Shown here one piece after another: positions 34,159 to 43,191 of a DNA stretch of 64,000 nucleotides. Position 1 is the stretch's first letter. Every line of letters begins with the position of its first letter. Source of the stretch: Flavobacterium kayseriense (GTDB lineage Bacteria > Bacteroidota > Bacteroidia > Flavobacteriales > Flavobacteriaceae); contig NZ_JACRUI010000006.1 in NCBI RefSeq assembly GCF_014305095.1, forward strand, positions 112,920 to 176,919, written 5' to 3'. A model generated the notes under the pieces. It ran no database searches, was not told the origin of the DNA, and was given only the letters and a program-made list of their open reading frames with translations. Made by a program: the position numbers and the translations under genes.

Positions 34159-34836
34159 ATGAAAATAACTTTTTACGGACACGCATCCCTAGGAATTGAA
34201 GTAGCTGGAAAACACATTTTAGTAGATCCATTTATTTCAGGAAACCCCTTAGCGGCTCATATTGATATCAATAATTTGCAGGCCGATTATATATTGTTGA
34301 CACATGCTCACGGAGATCACGTTTTAGACGTTGAGGCTATTGCTGAGCGCACTAAAGCAACTATTGTTTCTAATGCTGAAATTGCTACCTATTACAGCAA
34401 TAAAGGCTTAAACGCGCACCCTATGAATCATGGCGGAAGTTGGACTTTCGATTTCGGAAAAGTAAAATACGTAAATGCCATTCACTCTAGTTCGTTTCCT
34501 GATGGGACTAACGGTGGTAATCCTGGCGGATTCGTAATCGAAGGTGAGCATAAAAACATTTACATAGCTGGCGATACTGCTTTAACAATGGATATGAAGC
34601 TTATTCCAATGCGCACCAAACTAGATTTGGCTATTTTCCCAATTGGGAATAATTTTACAATGGATGTTGAGGATGCAATTATTGCAGCTGAATTTGTACA
34701 ATGCGACAAAATTTTAGGTTACCATTACGATACTTTTGGTTATATTAAAATCGATCATAAACAAGCCATACAGCAGTTTTTTGATAAAGGAAAAGATTTA
34801 ATGCTACTAGAAATAGGAGAAAGCATCGAATTGTAA
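34159..34836 (+). CDS. UPF0173 metallo-beta-lactamase-fold hydrolase
   Basis: 225 residues. MKITFYGHASLGIEVAGKHILVDPFISGNP is the UPF0173 start; THAHGDHVLD gives the HxHxDH zinc motif, and later AGDTALTMDM and GYHYDTFGYI supply the remaining ligands. Small single-domain enzyme, cytosolic, substrate unknown. In flavobacteria it commonly sits between menA and menC, as here, so a role in quinone or thioester side-reactions is possible (inference). Confidence 0.88.
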   Translation: MKITFYGHASLGIEVAGKHILVDPFISGNPLAAHIDINNLQADYILLTHAHGDHVLDVEAIAERTKATIVSNAEIATYYSNKGLNAHPMNHGGSWTFDFGKVKYVNAIHSSSFPDGTNGGNPGGFVIEGEHKNIYIAGDTALTMDMKLIPMRTKLDLAIFPIGNNFTMDVEDAIIAAEFVQCDKILGYHYDTFGYIKIDHKQAIQQFFDKGKDLMLLEIGESIEL

Positions 34837-34873
34837 TTTTTCTTGGAGCTTTTTCCTGCTATCCATTACAATA

Positions 34874-34909
34874 TTCAGTACCTCCCTTTAAAAATCGGGA
34901 GGTACTGAA
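34874..34909 (+). terminator. Long stem-loop after the UPF0173 gene
   Basis: TTCAGTACCTCCC and GGGAGGTACTGAA form a perfect 13-bp stem. The tail (TGATTTTCATTTCT) is only moderately T-rich, so termination is likely but not certain. Confidence 0.65.
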
Positions 34910-34965
34910 TGATTTTCATTTCTATCAGGGCTAAAAAAATCGATTACTAATACAAGATTACCTAA

Positions 34966-36165
34966 GTGAAAAAAATAATTGCAATACTATTCGTTAGTTT
35001 TTCTAGCTCCGCTGCTTTTGCACAGCAGGACGGTTTTTGGGACAAAGAAAGAGCTACTACAAAAGAAATTGTTGTTTCAGCTAGAGACCGTATTGTCATC
35101 AAAACAGATGATTTTCCTGTAGGAACAACGGAACTAATTTATAGAATTACTTTGCTAGATGATAATCAGCAATTGGCTAGTAGCCTTGTCTCAGTTTTAA
35201 AAGCAATTCCTGACCCTACGGGTATCAGTCAAGGTTCAGCAGGAGCTGTCTTTTTACTGTCAAAAGTATCGGGAGATGATAAATCAAAGTATGCTATCTT
35301 TTCTTCTAATGATTTTGCTACAGCTTACCAAAAATCGGGCAAAACCTATGATGCTTGCTTTGTTCAAGACGAACCTATTAGCAAGGACGCAAAACGTTTG
35401 TCTATCGATAAATCTACTTGCATAAAAACAAATACTACTAATTTATGGTTTGGTTTCGAAAGTAAAAACTGGATTATGAAACAAAAAATCGTGCTCGAAG
35501 TAGTTCCGTGGGTAGATAAAAAATTAGCTAGAGGCTGGTCTACTGAGAATAGAAAATTCATTATTGATCAGTGCAAAACCTCTGCGATAGCACGAAGCAT
35601 GCCTAACTCCGATGATTTTTGCATTTGCTTACAGCAAAAAATTCAGGAAAAGTATACCTTTCAAGAGTTTCAGAAACTGCTGCCAATGGAGCAAACTAAA
35701 GTCTATAAAGACTTTGGAGCAAGTTGTGTTGTTGAAACTAATGTTGCTAAAGGAGTTACCACTGATATGAGATTGGTAGCAAATAAAGCAATACAAAAAA
35801 AGGATTATGCTACTGCAATCAAACAGTATATTATGATTGTAGCACAACCCAAAGCTACTGCTTTAGACTATAACGGACTTGGTTATAGTTATTTGATAAC
35901 CAAGCAATATGGCAAAGCTATTAAAGCAATGGAAGCAGGCGAAAAATTAGATGCTACAGAGTTATTACTGCAATTAAACTTAGCTCATGCCTATTTGATA
36001 AATGGAGATTATAGAAGAGCAAAAGAAATTTATAAAGAATACCAAAACCAGAATGTAACGGATAGTACAAGTTGGAAGCAAAAAATTAAAGATGATTTTG
36101 TTATCTTTAAAAAATCAGGTTTACCAACTACAGATTTTGATCGCATTTTAAAGTTGTTAGACTGA
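34966..36165 (+). CDS. Secreted TPR-repeat protein, GTG start
   Basis: 399 residues starting with GTG at 34966. Signal peptide (MKKIIAILFVSFSSSAAFAQ). A beta-rich N-terminal domain (about 25-170) carries two Cys (YDACFVQ and KSTCIKT), then a Cys-pair region (DDFCICLQQKI), and the C-terminus has TPR-like helices (YATAIKQYIMIVAQ, ALDYNGLGYSYLITKQYGKAIKAMEAGEKLDATELLLQLNLAHAYLINGDYRRAKEIYKEY). Probably a periplasmic protein-interaction scaffold. A hairpin separates it from the hydrolase gene upstream, so it may have its own promoter. Confidence 0.75.
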   Translation: MKKIIAILFVSFSSSAAFAQQDGFWDKERATTKEIVVSARDRIVIKTDDFPVGTTELIYRITLLDDNQQLASSLVSVLKAIPDPTGISQGSAGAVFLLSKVSGDDKSKYAIFSSNDFATAYQKSGKTYDACFVQDEPISKDAKRLSIDKSTCIKTNTTNLWFGFESKNWIMKQKIVLEVVPWVDKKLARGWSTENRKFIIDQCKTSAIARSMPNSDDFCICLQQKIQEKYTFQEFQKLLPMEQTKVYKDFGASCVVETNVAKGVTTDMRLVANKAIQKKDYATAIKQYIMIVAQPKATALDYNGLGYSYLITKQYGKAIKAMEAGEKLDATELLLQLNLAHAYLINGDYRRAKEIYKEYQNQNVTDSTSWKQKIKDDFVIFKKSGLPTTDFDRILKLLD

Positions 36166-36213
36166 TAACAACAAAATTAATACCACCTGACGGGTAAATA
36201 AAAAAAAACAAAA

Positions 36214-36390
36214 ATGAAAACTACAATCACAATTACACGCTATTTTGGATTGTTTATATTCTTAATTGGAATACTTCTTAACCTCAAAATGTATTTTCTA
36301 GACGAGCCAGGTACTCTTGTCTATCTGCTGTTGTGCTTTTTCGGAATAATCCTTTTTGGTTTATCATACCTCATGAAAATAAGCAAGTAG
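36214..36390 (+). CDS. Small two-helix membrane protein, 58 residues
   Basis: ATG at 36214, TAG at 36388-36390. Two hydrophobic helices (YFGLFIFLIGILLNLKMYFL and LVYLLLCFFGIILFGLSYLM) are joined by a short DEPGT loop. It lies 48 bp after the TPR gene and 89 bp before menC on the same strand. I do not recognise the family, but the length, codon pattern and placement support a real gene. Confidence 0.6.
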   Translation: MKTTITITRYFGLFIFLIGILLNLKMYFLDEPGTLVYLLLCFFGIILFGLSYLMKISK

Positions 36391-36479
36391 AAATACATCA
36401 TAGTTAAATTAGGTACTCATGTAAGGAAGTCTATTTTTTATCCTTTGCATAAAAAAATATAACAGCAATTTCAAAAATA

Positions 36480-37523
36480 ATGAAAGCTACGTATCATAAA
36501 TATATTCTTGACTTCAAACGACCATCAGGAACTTCTCGAGGTGTGATGACAGAGAAAGAAACTTGGTTTATTGTTCTGGAAGACAATGAAAAAAAAGGAA
36601 TAGGGGAGTGCGGAATCCTAAGAGGTTTAAGCGCTGATGATAGACCAGATTATGAGCAGAAGTTGCAGTGGACTTGTGCTAATATCCATTTAGGGGTAGA
36701 GGCGCTTTGGGATGCCTTAATTGAATTTCCATCGATACAATTTGGAGTCGAAATGGCCTTTCAATCTTTACGAAGTGAAACTCCTTTTTTACTCTTTCCC
36801 TCGGCCTTTACAAAGGAGGAAAAATCGATACCTATTAATGGTTTAATTTGGATGGGTGAACCTGCTTTTATGAAGCAACAAATTGAAGAAAAATTAGCCG
36901 AAGGTTTTAGCTGTGTGAAGCTAAAAATAGGAGCTATTGATTTTGAAAAAGAACTAGATTTGTTGCGATTTATTAGGGCTAATTTTGATGAAAATCAAAT
37001 CGAAATTAGGGTTGATGCTAACGGTGCATTTGGGTTAAATGATGCTTTAGGTAAATTAACACAAATATCTGAATTTAAACTACATAGTATAGAGCAGCCT
37101 ATTCAAAAAAACAATACTGACAGGATGGCAGAGTTATGTAAAACAGCTCCTTTTCCTATTGCTTTAGATGAAGAACTTATTGGTGTGTATAGCATGGATG
37201 AAAAAGAGGCATTACTTCTAAAAACGAAGCCACAATATATCATTCTAAAACCAAGCTTTGTGGGTGGTTTTAAGGGAACGCAACAATGGATTTCATTGGC
37301 TGAAAAGCATAATATAGGTTGGTGGATTACCTCGGCTTTAGAGAGTAATATAGGACTAAATGCTATCGCACAATGGACCTTTTTACAACAGAATTTAATG
37401 CCTCAGGGATTAGGAACTGGGGCGCTTTATACGAATAATTTTGATTGTCCTCTGGATGTTTCTGAAGGACAATTATGGTATAAAAATGATAAAAAGTGGC
37501 AGTTTGACTTTCACAGTATATAG
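36480..37523 (+). CDS. menC: o-Succinylbenzoate synthase MenC
   Basis: 347 residues, enolase superfamily. It dehydrates SHCHC to o-succinylbenzoate. The KxK base is in FSCVKLKIGAIDFEKEL, the Mg2+ ligands are Asp in RVDANGAF, Glu in SIEQPI and Asp/Glu in ALDEELIG, and the second Lys is in QYIILKPSFVGG. The capping domain at the N-terminus begins HKYILDFKRPSGTSRGVMTEKETW. menE, expected next in many flavobacteria, does not follow; a terminator and an unrelated reverse-strand gene do. Confidence 0.93.
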   Translation: MKATYHKYILDFKRPSGTSRGVMTEKETWFIVLEDNEKKGIGECGILRGLSADDRPDYEQKLQWTCANIHLGVEALWDALIEFPSIQFGVEMAFQSLRSETPFLLFPSAFTKEEKSIPINGLIWMGEPAFMKQQIEEKLAEGFSCVKLKIGAIDFEKELDLLRFIRANFDENQIEIRVDANGAFGLNDALGKLTQISEFKLHSIEQPIQKNNTDRMAELCKTAPFPIALDEELIGVYSMDEKEALLLKTKPQYIILKPSFVGGFKGTQQWISLAEKHNIGWWITSALESNIGLNAIAQWTFLQQNLMPQGLGTGALYTNNFDCPLDVSEGQLWYKNDKKWQFDFHSI

Positions 37524-37561
37524 CACTGTTTGGAGCAATTTTCGAATCAGATTTAGACATA

Positions 37562-37592
37562 AAAACCGACTATTTACTAGCCGGTTTTTTTT
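37562..37592. terminator. Terminator between menC and the antiporter
   Basis: AAACCG and CGGTTT pair, with CTA/TAG continuing the stem across one mismatch; nine T follow on the plus strand. A-rich flank on the other side allows use in both directions. Confidence 0.8.
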
Positions 37593-37619
37593 TAATACTA
37601 ATTTGTAAACTCTAATTCT

Positions 37620-38849
37620 TTACTTCATTTTTTGAGCAAACTTCCCAATGGTCATTCCTTGTACTAAGATTGAGAAGCAAACAATAACATAAGTAATCGT
37701 TACCCAAATGTCTTTATTGTATTCTGGGTTGATTGACAGCGCTAATGCAATTGAGATTCCGCCTCTTAATCCGCCCCAAGTCAATATTAAAATTGTTTTC
37801 TGGTTGATTCGTTCTTTCAAACGTACAGCGATTGATGGAATATAAACAGAAATATATCGCGTAACTAATGTGATTAACAGGATGATGATAGCAGCAAATA
37901 CAACCTTTTGATTGGTTTGAATGATTAGTAGTTCTAAACCAATTAATACAAACAAAAGCGCGTTTAAGATTTCGTCGATTAATTCCCAAAATTTATCTAC
38001 ATATTCAGCAGTTACATCAGACATTCCCAAACTTTTGCCATGATTTCCTGTGATTAGGCCTGCGACAACCATGGCTAGTGGTCCAGAAACATGCGTGTAG
38101 TGAGCAAATGTGTAGCCGCCCATTACTATTGCTAGCGTAATCAAAACTTCTACTTGGTAATTGTCGATACTCGCAATTAGTTTGTAGCCTATGTAGCCTA
38201 TTAATGCCCCTAGAACTAATCCGCCAATTGCTTCTTGTCCAAATAAGACTAGGATACTACTTATATTAATTTCGGTTCCAGGTTTTGCTAATTTTAAAAT
38301 AGTAATGAAAACAACTACTGCAACTCCATCATTAAACAAGGATTCACCCGCGATTTTAGTCTCTAAAGATTTAGATACTCCCGCACTTTTTAAAATACTT
38401 AAAACTGCAATTGGGTCTGTAGGAGAGATTAAAGCACCAAAAAGCATAGCATGAATTAACTGTACTTCTATTCCCATGAAATTCAATAAATAAAAAGAGG
38501 CAAATCCAATTATAAACGTACTGATTAATACGCTTATGGTTGAAAATAACAGAATACTTAATTTCTCATTATTTAAATCTTTGAATTTGATGTGTATTGC
38601 TCCTGCAAAAAGCATGAAACTCAGCAAGCTCTCTAATAGTAACTCACTAAAATTGATACTTTCCATTTTTATGGCAACATCTTCCTTAAAAGAGGGAAAA
38701 TAGTAGCCTATAATTAAAATAAAGAAAGAGAATATCAACGACACTAACATTAAACCTATCGCATTAGGTAGCTTCAACACTCTAAAATTGATATAGGCGA
38801 ATCCCGCAGAAAGAACAATGAGTATGGAGAAAAGATGAAATAAGTCCAT
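37620..38849 (-). CDS. CPA1 family Na+(K+)/H+ antiporter
   Basis: 409 residues, twelve hydrophobic segments. The CPA1 signature ALISPTDPIAVLSILKSAG and SLFNDGVAVVVFI (ND of the transport site), plus the late motif TWGGLRGGISIALALSI, are intact. It exchanges monovalent cations for protons in the inner membrane, contributing to pH and salt homeostasis. It starts 2 bp after the stop of the MscS-type gene, so the two form an osmotic-response operon. Confidence 0.92.
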   Translation of the reverse strand: MDLFHLFSILIVLSAGFAYINFRVLKLPNAIGLMLVSLIFSFFILIIGYYFPSFKEDVAIKMESINFSELLLESLLSFMLFAGAIHIKFKDLNNEKLSILLFSTISVLISTFIIGFASFYLLNFMGIEVQLIHAMLFGALISPTDPIAVLSILKSAGVSKSLETKIAGESLFNDGVAVVVFITILKLAKPGTEINISSILVLFGQEAIGGLVLGALIGYIGYKLIASIDNYQVEVLITLAIVMGGYTFAHYTHVSGPLAMVVAGLITGNHGKSLGMSDVTAEYVDKFWELIDEILNALLFVLIGLELLIIQTNQKVVFAAIIILLITLVTRYISVYIPSIAVRLKERINQKTILILTWGGLRGGISIALALSINPEYNKDIWVTITYVIVCFSILVQGMTIGKFAQKMK

Positions 38850-38851
38850 AG

Positions 38852-39751
38852 TTATTTTTTAATATTAATGTTAAAGTCAGGAGCCTCAACTAATTGAAAA
38901 GTTGCTGATGCCATTTTAACTTCTCCCTTTGTTGCCTCTATTGCTGTTAGAATTTTAGTAAATAATTCTGTCTTTGTGAAACGTCTTTTTTTGTAGCCTA
39001 CAACATAGCGCAGTGTATATTCGGCCCAGTTATCATTGGCAATTAGAGAAACCATTGGTTCTGTTTGAGCATCTTCTAGTCGGTATTTGTTCTGCAAGGA
39101 ATGCCACTTTTGTTTTGATTGAACACTTAATTCCCCAGCAACTTCTGTTCCAGCCTGTAAAATAATTTGTTTTGCGAGGTCGTAGTTACTTCCGTATTGT
39201 ATGGGGATTTTTATTTCGTCCCATAAAAAAGGAAAGTCGCCCGAATAATTAAAGACGGGTTCTTTAAAAACGTAACTATTGGCAATTAGAACGATTCGTC
39301 CATTGTATAAGTCACCATCAACCCATTGTCCAGTTTCCATTATAGTCGTTCGCAATACGCCAATATCCATTACATCTCCTTTGACACCTCCCAACTGTAC
39401 CCGATCACCTGTATCATAAAAGTCACCAAACATAATAGCTAGCCATCCTGCAAAAGAGGCTATAACTTCCTGCAGAGCAAACGCAATTCCCGCTCCTGCT
39501 ACCCCAAAGGCAACGGTTAAATTTCCGAGTTTGGAACTAAAAATAATTGTTAAAAGCAATATCGACAATACATAACCAACAAAAACACTGAATTTATTAG
39601 CCTTATACCGGTTTTCATTGTCTTTAATTTTAGAAAATATGTTTTTCTGAATTACTTTTAAAATGATCCAAATTACGGCAACACCAATAAAAAAAGTTAC
39701 GATTTTACCGACGGTGGGATTGTACAGGTATGCGGTTATTTCTTCTTCCAT
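38852..39751 (-). CDS. MscS family mechanosensitive ion channel, 299 residues
   Basis: Three to four membrane helices, with pore helix VAFGVAGAGIAFALQEVIASFAGWLAIMFG, then the beta domain (FYDTGDRVQLGGVKGDVMDIGVLRTTIMETGQWVDGDLYNGRIVLIANSYVF) and a full alpha/beta C-terminal domain. This is close to standard MscS size, unlike the short protein at 8047. The start at 39751 (MEEEITAYL) is chosen over an ATG 33 bp upstream, whose extra residues look non-homologous. Confidence 0.9.
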   Translation of the reverse strand: MEEEITAYLYNPTVGKIVTFFIGVAVIWIILKVIQKNIFSKIKDNENRYKANKFSVFVGYVLSILLLTIIFSSKLGNLTVAFGVAGAGIAFALQEVIASFAGWLAIMFGDFYDTGDRVQLGGVKGDVMDIGVLRTTIMETGQWVDGDLYNGRIVLIANSYVFKEPVFNYSGDFPFLWDEIKIPIQYGSNYDLAKQIILQAGTEVAGELSVQSKQKWHSLQNKYRLEDAQTEPMVSLIANDNWAEYTLRYVVGYKKRRFTKTELFTKILTAIEATKGEVKMASATFQLVEAPDFNINIKK

Positions 39752-40143
39752 TATGTAGGAGTTAAAGTGAACACTTCTTTGCAATAATTATAAATAAATC
39801 AGAACATATTAATCTTAAACGTGTGATCGTTCTAATTACATATTATAAAATCGTTATAAAAATAGCTAATTTCACTTGATTAATGATCTTGAGTTATTCC
39901 TAAGTAAGATGAATAAAACTAATTTAAATATAGTAAACTCCTTTCAAGTTGTAAAATCGAATTAAATAGAAAGATAAATAGGTATCTAAAAAAAACTGTC
40001 AAAACGTTTAAAAATAGAACCATTGAGCAACCGATTTAAGATTACAACCAAATTGTGGCATACCTACTTGCAAGTAGTAGATTGCAAGGTTAAAACTGGC
40101 GTTTAATCTCTTTGAATGAAATAAAGATGTAGTTAACCTATCC
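39752..40143. other. Intergenic region, about 390 bp, no gene seen
   Basis: AT-rich, upstream of the MscS/antiporter operon and downstream of the amino-acid permease, all on the reverse strand. No clear terminator for the permease is visible. Confidence 0.4.
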
Positions 40144-41886
40144 CTACATAATTAAACGAACACCACCAAGCTCAGAAACACGATAAGAGAAACGATCTCC
40201 CGGAGACCCAATAAACATAAAGTTTTTAGGGATATTCCATTTTATGGATAATTCGTCGATAATTGCAGGCCCAAAAACACCTTCTAGTTCAATAAACTCG
40301 ATATCAATTTCCGGATAAGCTCTATCTAATACTTTTAAGTCAGAGATTAAAAGATCGTTATTTTCATTGTCTTTATTGATATTAACAATTTTAAGCTTTT
40401 TAGTAGATTCGTTATTTTCAACATATTGCATTACCTTATTGATGATAGCAACATCATCCCCTTTGGTGAAAAACACAAATTCTTGTGATTGAATTTTAAT
40501 ATTCATTTTTGATAAATAACGGTTACTTGTTATAACCATTCTGCGAAGCGGTTTGTAAAAATACTCTAGTGCTTCAATTAAAAGACGAATAATCAAAGAG
40601 CGATTTAGCATGATAGCAACAAATCCAAATGCAGGAACTAAATATTGTAAGAAGGTATAAAAGGAATTAATATTTAACTCCATATTTCCTATGAATGCGG
40701 TTATGATTAAGGCAACAGCAATAACTACTGAAATTCCACGTGCTTTTTCTGGTCTTGGTAGTTTTTTTCTTTTAAATTTTAATAAAAGATTTCCAACTCC
40801 AAACAGTCCCATCACCGCTAAAAATGAAAAAGTATATACACCTGCTAGTGCCACAATTTCTCCTTTGGTAACTAATAAAACGGAGATGCATAAAACTAAA
40901 AAGCTGATGATAATGCGGTAATTGGAACCTCGTTTATTTTGTTTTAAAAAGTAGTTGGGTAAAATTCTATCTAAGGTCATACGACTTAATAATCCAGAAA
41001 CTCCCACAAAGGAAGTCAAAACTGCTCCACAAAGAACTAAGACAGCATCAATAGAAATCAAGTAAGCGAGCCATGATCCTCCTGTTGTCTCTCCTAAATA
41101 GGCAAGTAATGATTCTTGATGTTCTCCAACTTGTGCTAATGGAATAATGCAAATAAGTAATAATGCAATGGCAGGATTGAAAAAACTAACAATTGCCCAC
41201 ATATTACGTAGCGTTTTTGGAAACACTCCTTGCTGTTGTTCTTCAACAAAGTTAGCCGAACTTTCAAAACCGGATATCCCTAACATAGCAGCCGAAAATC
41301 CTAGAAACAAAGCGTTCATTATGGTTCCTGAAGTGATGGGAAGATTCCAGTTTAGATTGAAAACGTCCAAACCATTCATGAAAATGAACCAAACTGAAGT
41401 TGCAACCAATAACGTCAGGGTTGTTAAATGCGTAATAAAAATAACAACGGCAACTATAGCAGATTCGCCAATACCAACAATTGCTAATCCGGTAAAAATT
41501 AGTAATATGATAATTGTAGCAATAGGGATATTAATTCCGGGTGCAATGTTATGCAAGTAATGCATTCCTTCTGAAGCTGATATTACTGCAGTCGCCATAT
41601 AGGAGAGGACGGTTAAAGTAGCTGCAATTGAAGCAAGCCTTTTGGAAGATGTGTTTAACAGTACATTATAAGCTCCACCATTTAAAGGCAGTGCTCCAAC
41701 AACTTCACCGTATATTTTTCTAAACAAAAATAAAACAACACCTACAAATAATAATGAAATCCATGCATATTGACCAGCATACATGATTGTAAGTGCTGAA
41801 ACGTAAAGGCAAGAGGAACTTATATCATTTCCGCAAATTGCAGTTGCTTGTAATTCGTTTAATTTTTTATGCAGTACTTGTTTCAT
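40144..41886 (-). CDS. APC family amino acid permease with C-terminal cytoplasmic domain
   Basis: 580 residues. Twelve hydrophobic segments begin after LNELQATAICGNDISSSCLY, the APC substrate-loop start. GALPLNGGAYNVLLN and GFSAAMLGISGFESSANFVEEQQQGVFP match the YfnA/Gap1-like group. The last ~130 residues are soluble (QEFVFFTKGDDVAIINKVMQYVENNESTKKLKIVNI), a USP-like alpha/beta domain that may sense nucleotide. The start at 41886 avoids a hydrophobic leader encoded by an upstream ATG at 41949. Confidence 0.88.
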   Translation of the reverse strand: MKQVLHKKLNELQATAICGNDISSSCLYVSALTIMYAGQYAWISLLFVGVVLFLFRKIYGEVVGALPLNGGAYNVLLNTSSKRLASIAATLTVLSYMATAVISASEGMHYLHNIAPGINIPIATIIILLIFTGLAIVGIGESAIVAVVIFITHLTTLTLLVATSVWFIFMNGLDVFNLNWNLPITSGTIMNALFLGFSAAMLGISGFESSANFVEEQQQGVFPKTLRNMWAIVSFFNPAIALLLICIIPLAQVGEHQESLLAYLGETTGGSWLAYLISIDAVLVLCGAVLTSFVGVSGLLSRMTLDRILPNYFLKQNKRGSNYRIIISFLVLCISVLLVTKGEIVALAGVYTFSFLAVMGLFGVGNLLLKFKRKKLPRPEKARGISVVIAVALIITAFIGNMELNINSFYTFLQYLVPAFGFVAIMLNRSLIIRLLIEALEYFYKPLRRMVITSNRYLSKMNIKIQSQEFVFFTKGDDVAIINKVMQYVENNESTKKLKIVNINKDNENNDLLISDLKVLDRAYPEIDIEFIELEGVFGPAIIDELSIKWNIPKNFMFIGSPGDRFSYRVSELGGVRLIM

Positions 41887-42244
41887 TATCCTTTTTATTA
41901 TTGATTGTAAGAATGGTTGCAAGATAATGATTTGAAATAAAATGCCCAATATTATAGTAAATCCTTTTAAATAAATTTTTAGAAATTTTTATTCGGATTA
42001 AACTTACAAACAAAAATAAAGTTATTTATAAAATAAGTATTGAGTCAACTAATTGGTAAATAATTACTTAGGTGTTTATTTGAGTGTCGTACCTGTGATA
42101 CTACTTGTAGCATAGTTAGATTACAGTCTGTTTTACTATTCCTTTGTAAACCTACAAATTGTTTAAATTAACAGTTATAGATGAGAATTTTAAAGGAATA
42201 AAAGCTGAAGTACAAAATTCAAAATTTAAATTTCAGGACTAATA
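41887..42244. other. Intergenic region, about 360 bp, no gene seen
   Basis: Lies upstream of the permease gene and downstream of the NTF2-like gene, both on the reverse strand. No conserved element recognised. Confidence 0.4.
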
Positions 42245-42712
42245 TTATTTATCTCTATAATTTCGTAGGGAAAGCAATGCCTTTTCTTGAATTTTGTTTT
42301 GCATATATCCTGTCCAGCCAAATAGGAATCCTCTAAAGCCAAACGCTTGTTTAGCCCATTTCCATATATCAAAGGAGTCAGTTTGCTTGATAATAAGACC
42401 GTCCTTAAAATGAAATTGAGAGTGGATCTCATTGATAACTTTTCTACCTGTTTTACTAAAAGTGTAGGTTGCAATCCAACGAGCAGATCCTATATAGTCA
42501 TCGGCTGTTATATCGGAATAAACGATATTTAATTTACCCTTGCTATTGGCAAATAACATTTTCCACATCTTAGTAACATCATTTCCAATTAATAATCCAA
42601 AAGCCGGATCTCGAAATCGAACATTAGGAGCGTATAATTCTCTTATTTTATTTGAGTCGCACGTACTTATAGCGGTGTAAAATTCTACTATTTTTTTTTC
42701 GTTTATGGTCAT
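42245..42712 (-). CDS. NTF2/SnoaL-like fold protein, 155 residues
   Basis: Starts MTINEKKIVEFYTAISTCDSNKIRELYAPNVRFRDPAFG, the helix-helix-strand opening of the NTF2-like/SnoaL superfamily, followed by WKMLFANSKGKLNIVYSDI, ARWIATYTFSKTGRKVINEIHSQFHFKDGLIIKQTDSFDIWKWAKQAFG. That matches the ketosteroid-isomerase-like group often called nuclear transport factor 2 family. Substrate unknown. The ATG at 42712 is chosen over 42772 because the upstream part is low-complexity Asn/Thr. Confidence 0.8.
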   Translation of the reverse strand: MTINEKKIVEFYTAISTCDSNKIRELYAPNVRFRDPAFGLLIGNDVTKMWKMLFANSKGKLNIVYSDITADDYIGSARWIATYTFSKTGRKVINEIHSQFHFKDGLIIKQTDSFDIWKWAKQAFGFRGFLFGWTGYMQNKIQEKALLSLRNYRDK

Positions 42713-42844
42713 TAGAGTTGTATTTATAGTAGTAAAAGTAGTATTTATATTCTGGTAATTTTGCAGTAGCATTACTATTTTATTGCTTTATAATTTTGTC
42801 AGCTGCACTAAACTCTTACACACGTGATTAAACAATTGAAGAAA

Positions 42845-42891
42845 ACCATACTATGCTTGACTATCTTTTTAAATAGTCACACACAGTATGG
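42845..42891. other. Nested inverted repeat (two-step hairpin)
   Basis: CCATACT (42846-42852) pairs with AGTATGG (42885-42891), and inside it TGACTAT (42858-42864) pairs with ATAGTCA (42873-42879). It lies behind the reverse-strand lmo0937-like gene and may end that transcript, though there is no T-run. Confidence 0.4.
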
Positions 42892-42996
42892 CTGGTTTGT
42901 AAAGGATTTATTTAACCCTTTTAAGTATTAGTTCATTTTCTGAATCAGATGTAGTCTTTCGAAGATCACCTCTGATTTAGTTTCACCTTAACTATT

Positions 42997-43149
42997 TTAT
43001 AATCGTCTTCCTTGGATAATTCTCAATATTACAGCAATTAATGCTATTACTAATAAGATATGAATAATTCCTCCTGCACTGTATGCGAAGAATCCAATTG
43101 CCCAAAAAATGATTAAAATAACTGCTATTGTATAAAGTAAATTGCTCAT
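42997..43149 (-). CDS. lmo0937-family small membrane protein, copy 1
   Basis: 50 residues, ATG at 43147-43149. Two helices: LLYTIAVILIIFWAIGFF, then AYSAGG and IIHILLVIALIAVILRII, ending QGRRL. This matches the lmo0937/DUF5670 group of stress-associated small membrane proteins. It follows the barrel gene at 43192 by 42 bp and is probably co-transcribed. A near-identical paralogue lies at 50473-50625. Confidence 0.8.
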   Translation of the reverse strand: MSNLLYTIAVILIIFWAIGFFAYSAGGIIHILLVIALIAVILRIIQGRRL

Positions 43150-43191
43150 AATTATTGTTTTTAAGTTAGTTAATAGATTTTTTATTTAATA

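Noticed and set aside
42732..42748. GTAAAAGTAGTATTTAT just upstream of the NTF2-like gene
   Set aside because: Resembles the shared stress dyad but lacks the central TATA and has shorter spacing; too weak to list as a site.
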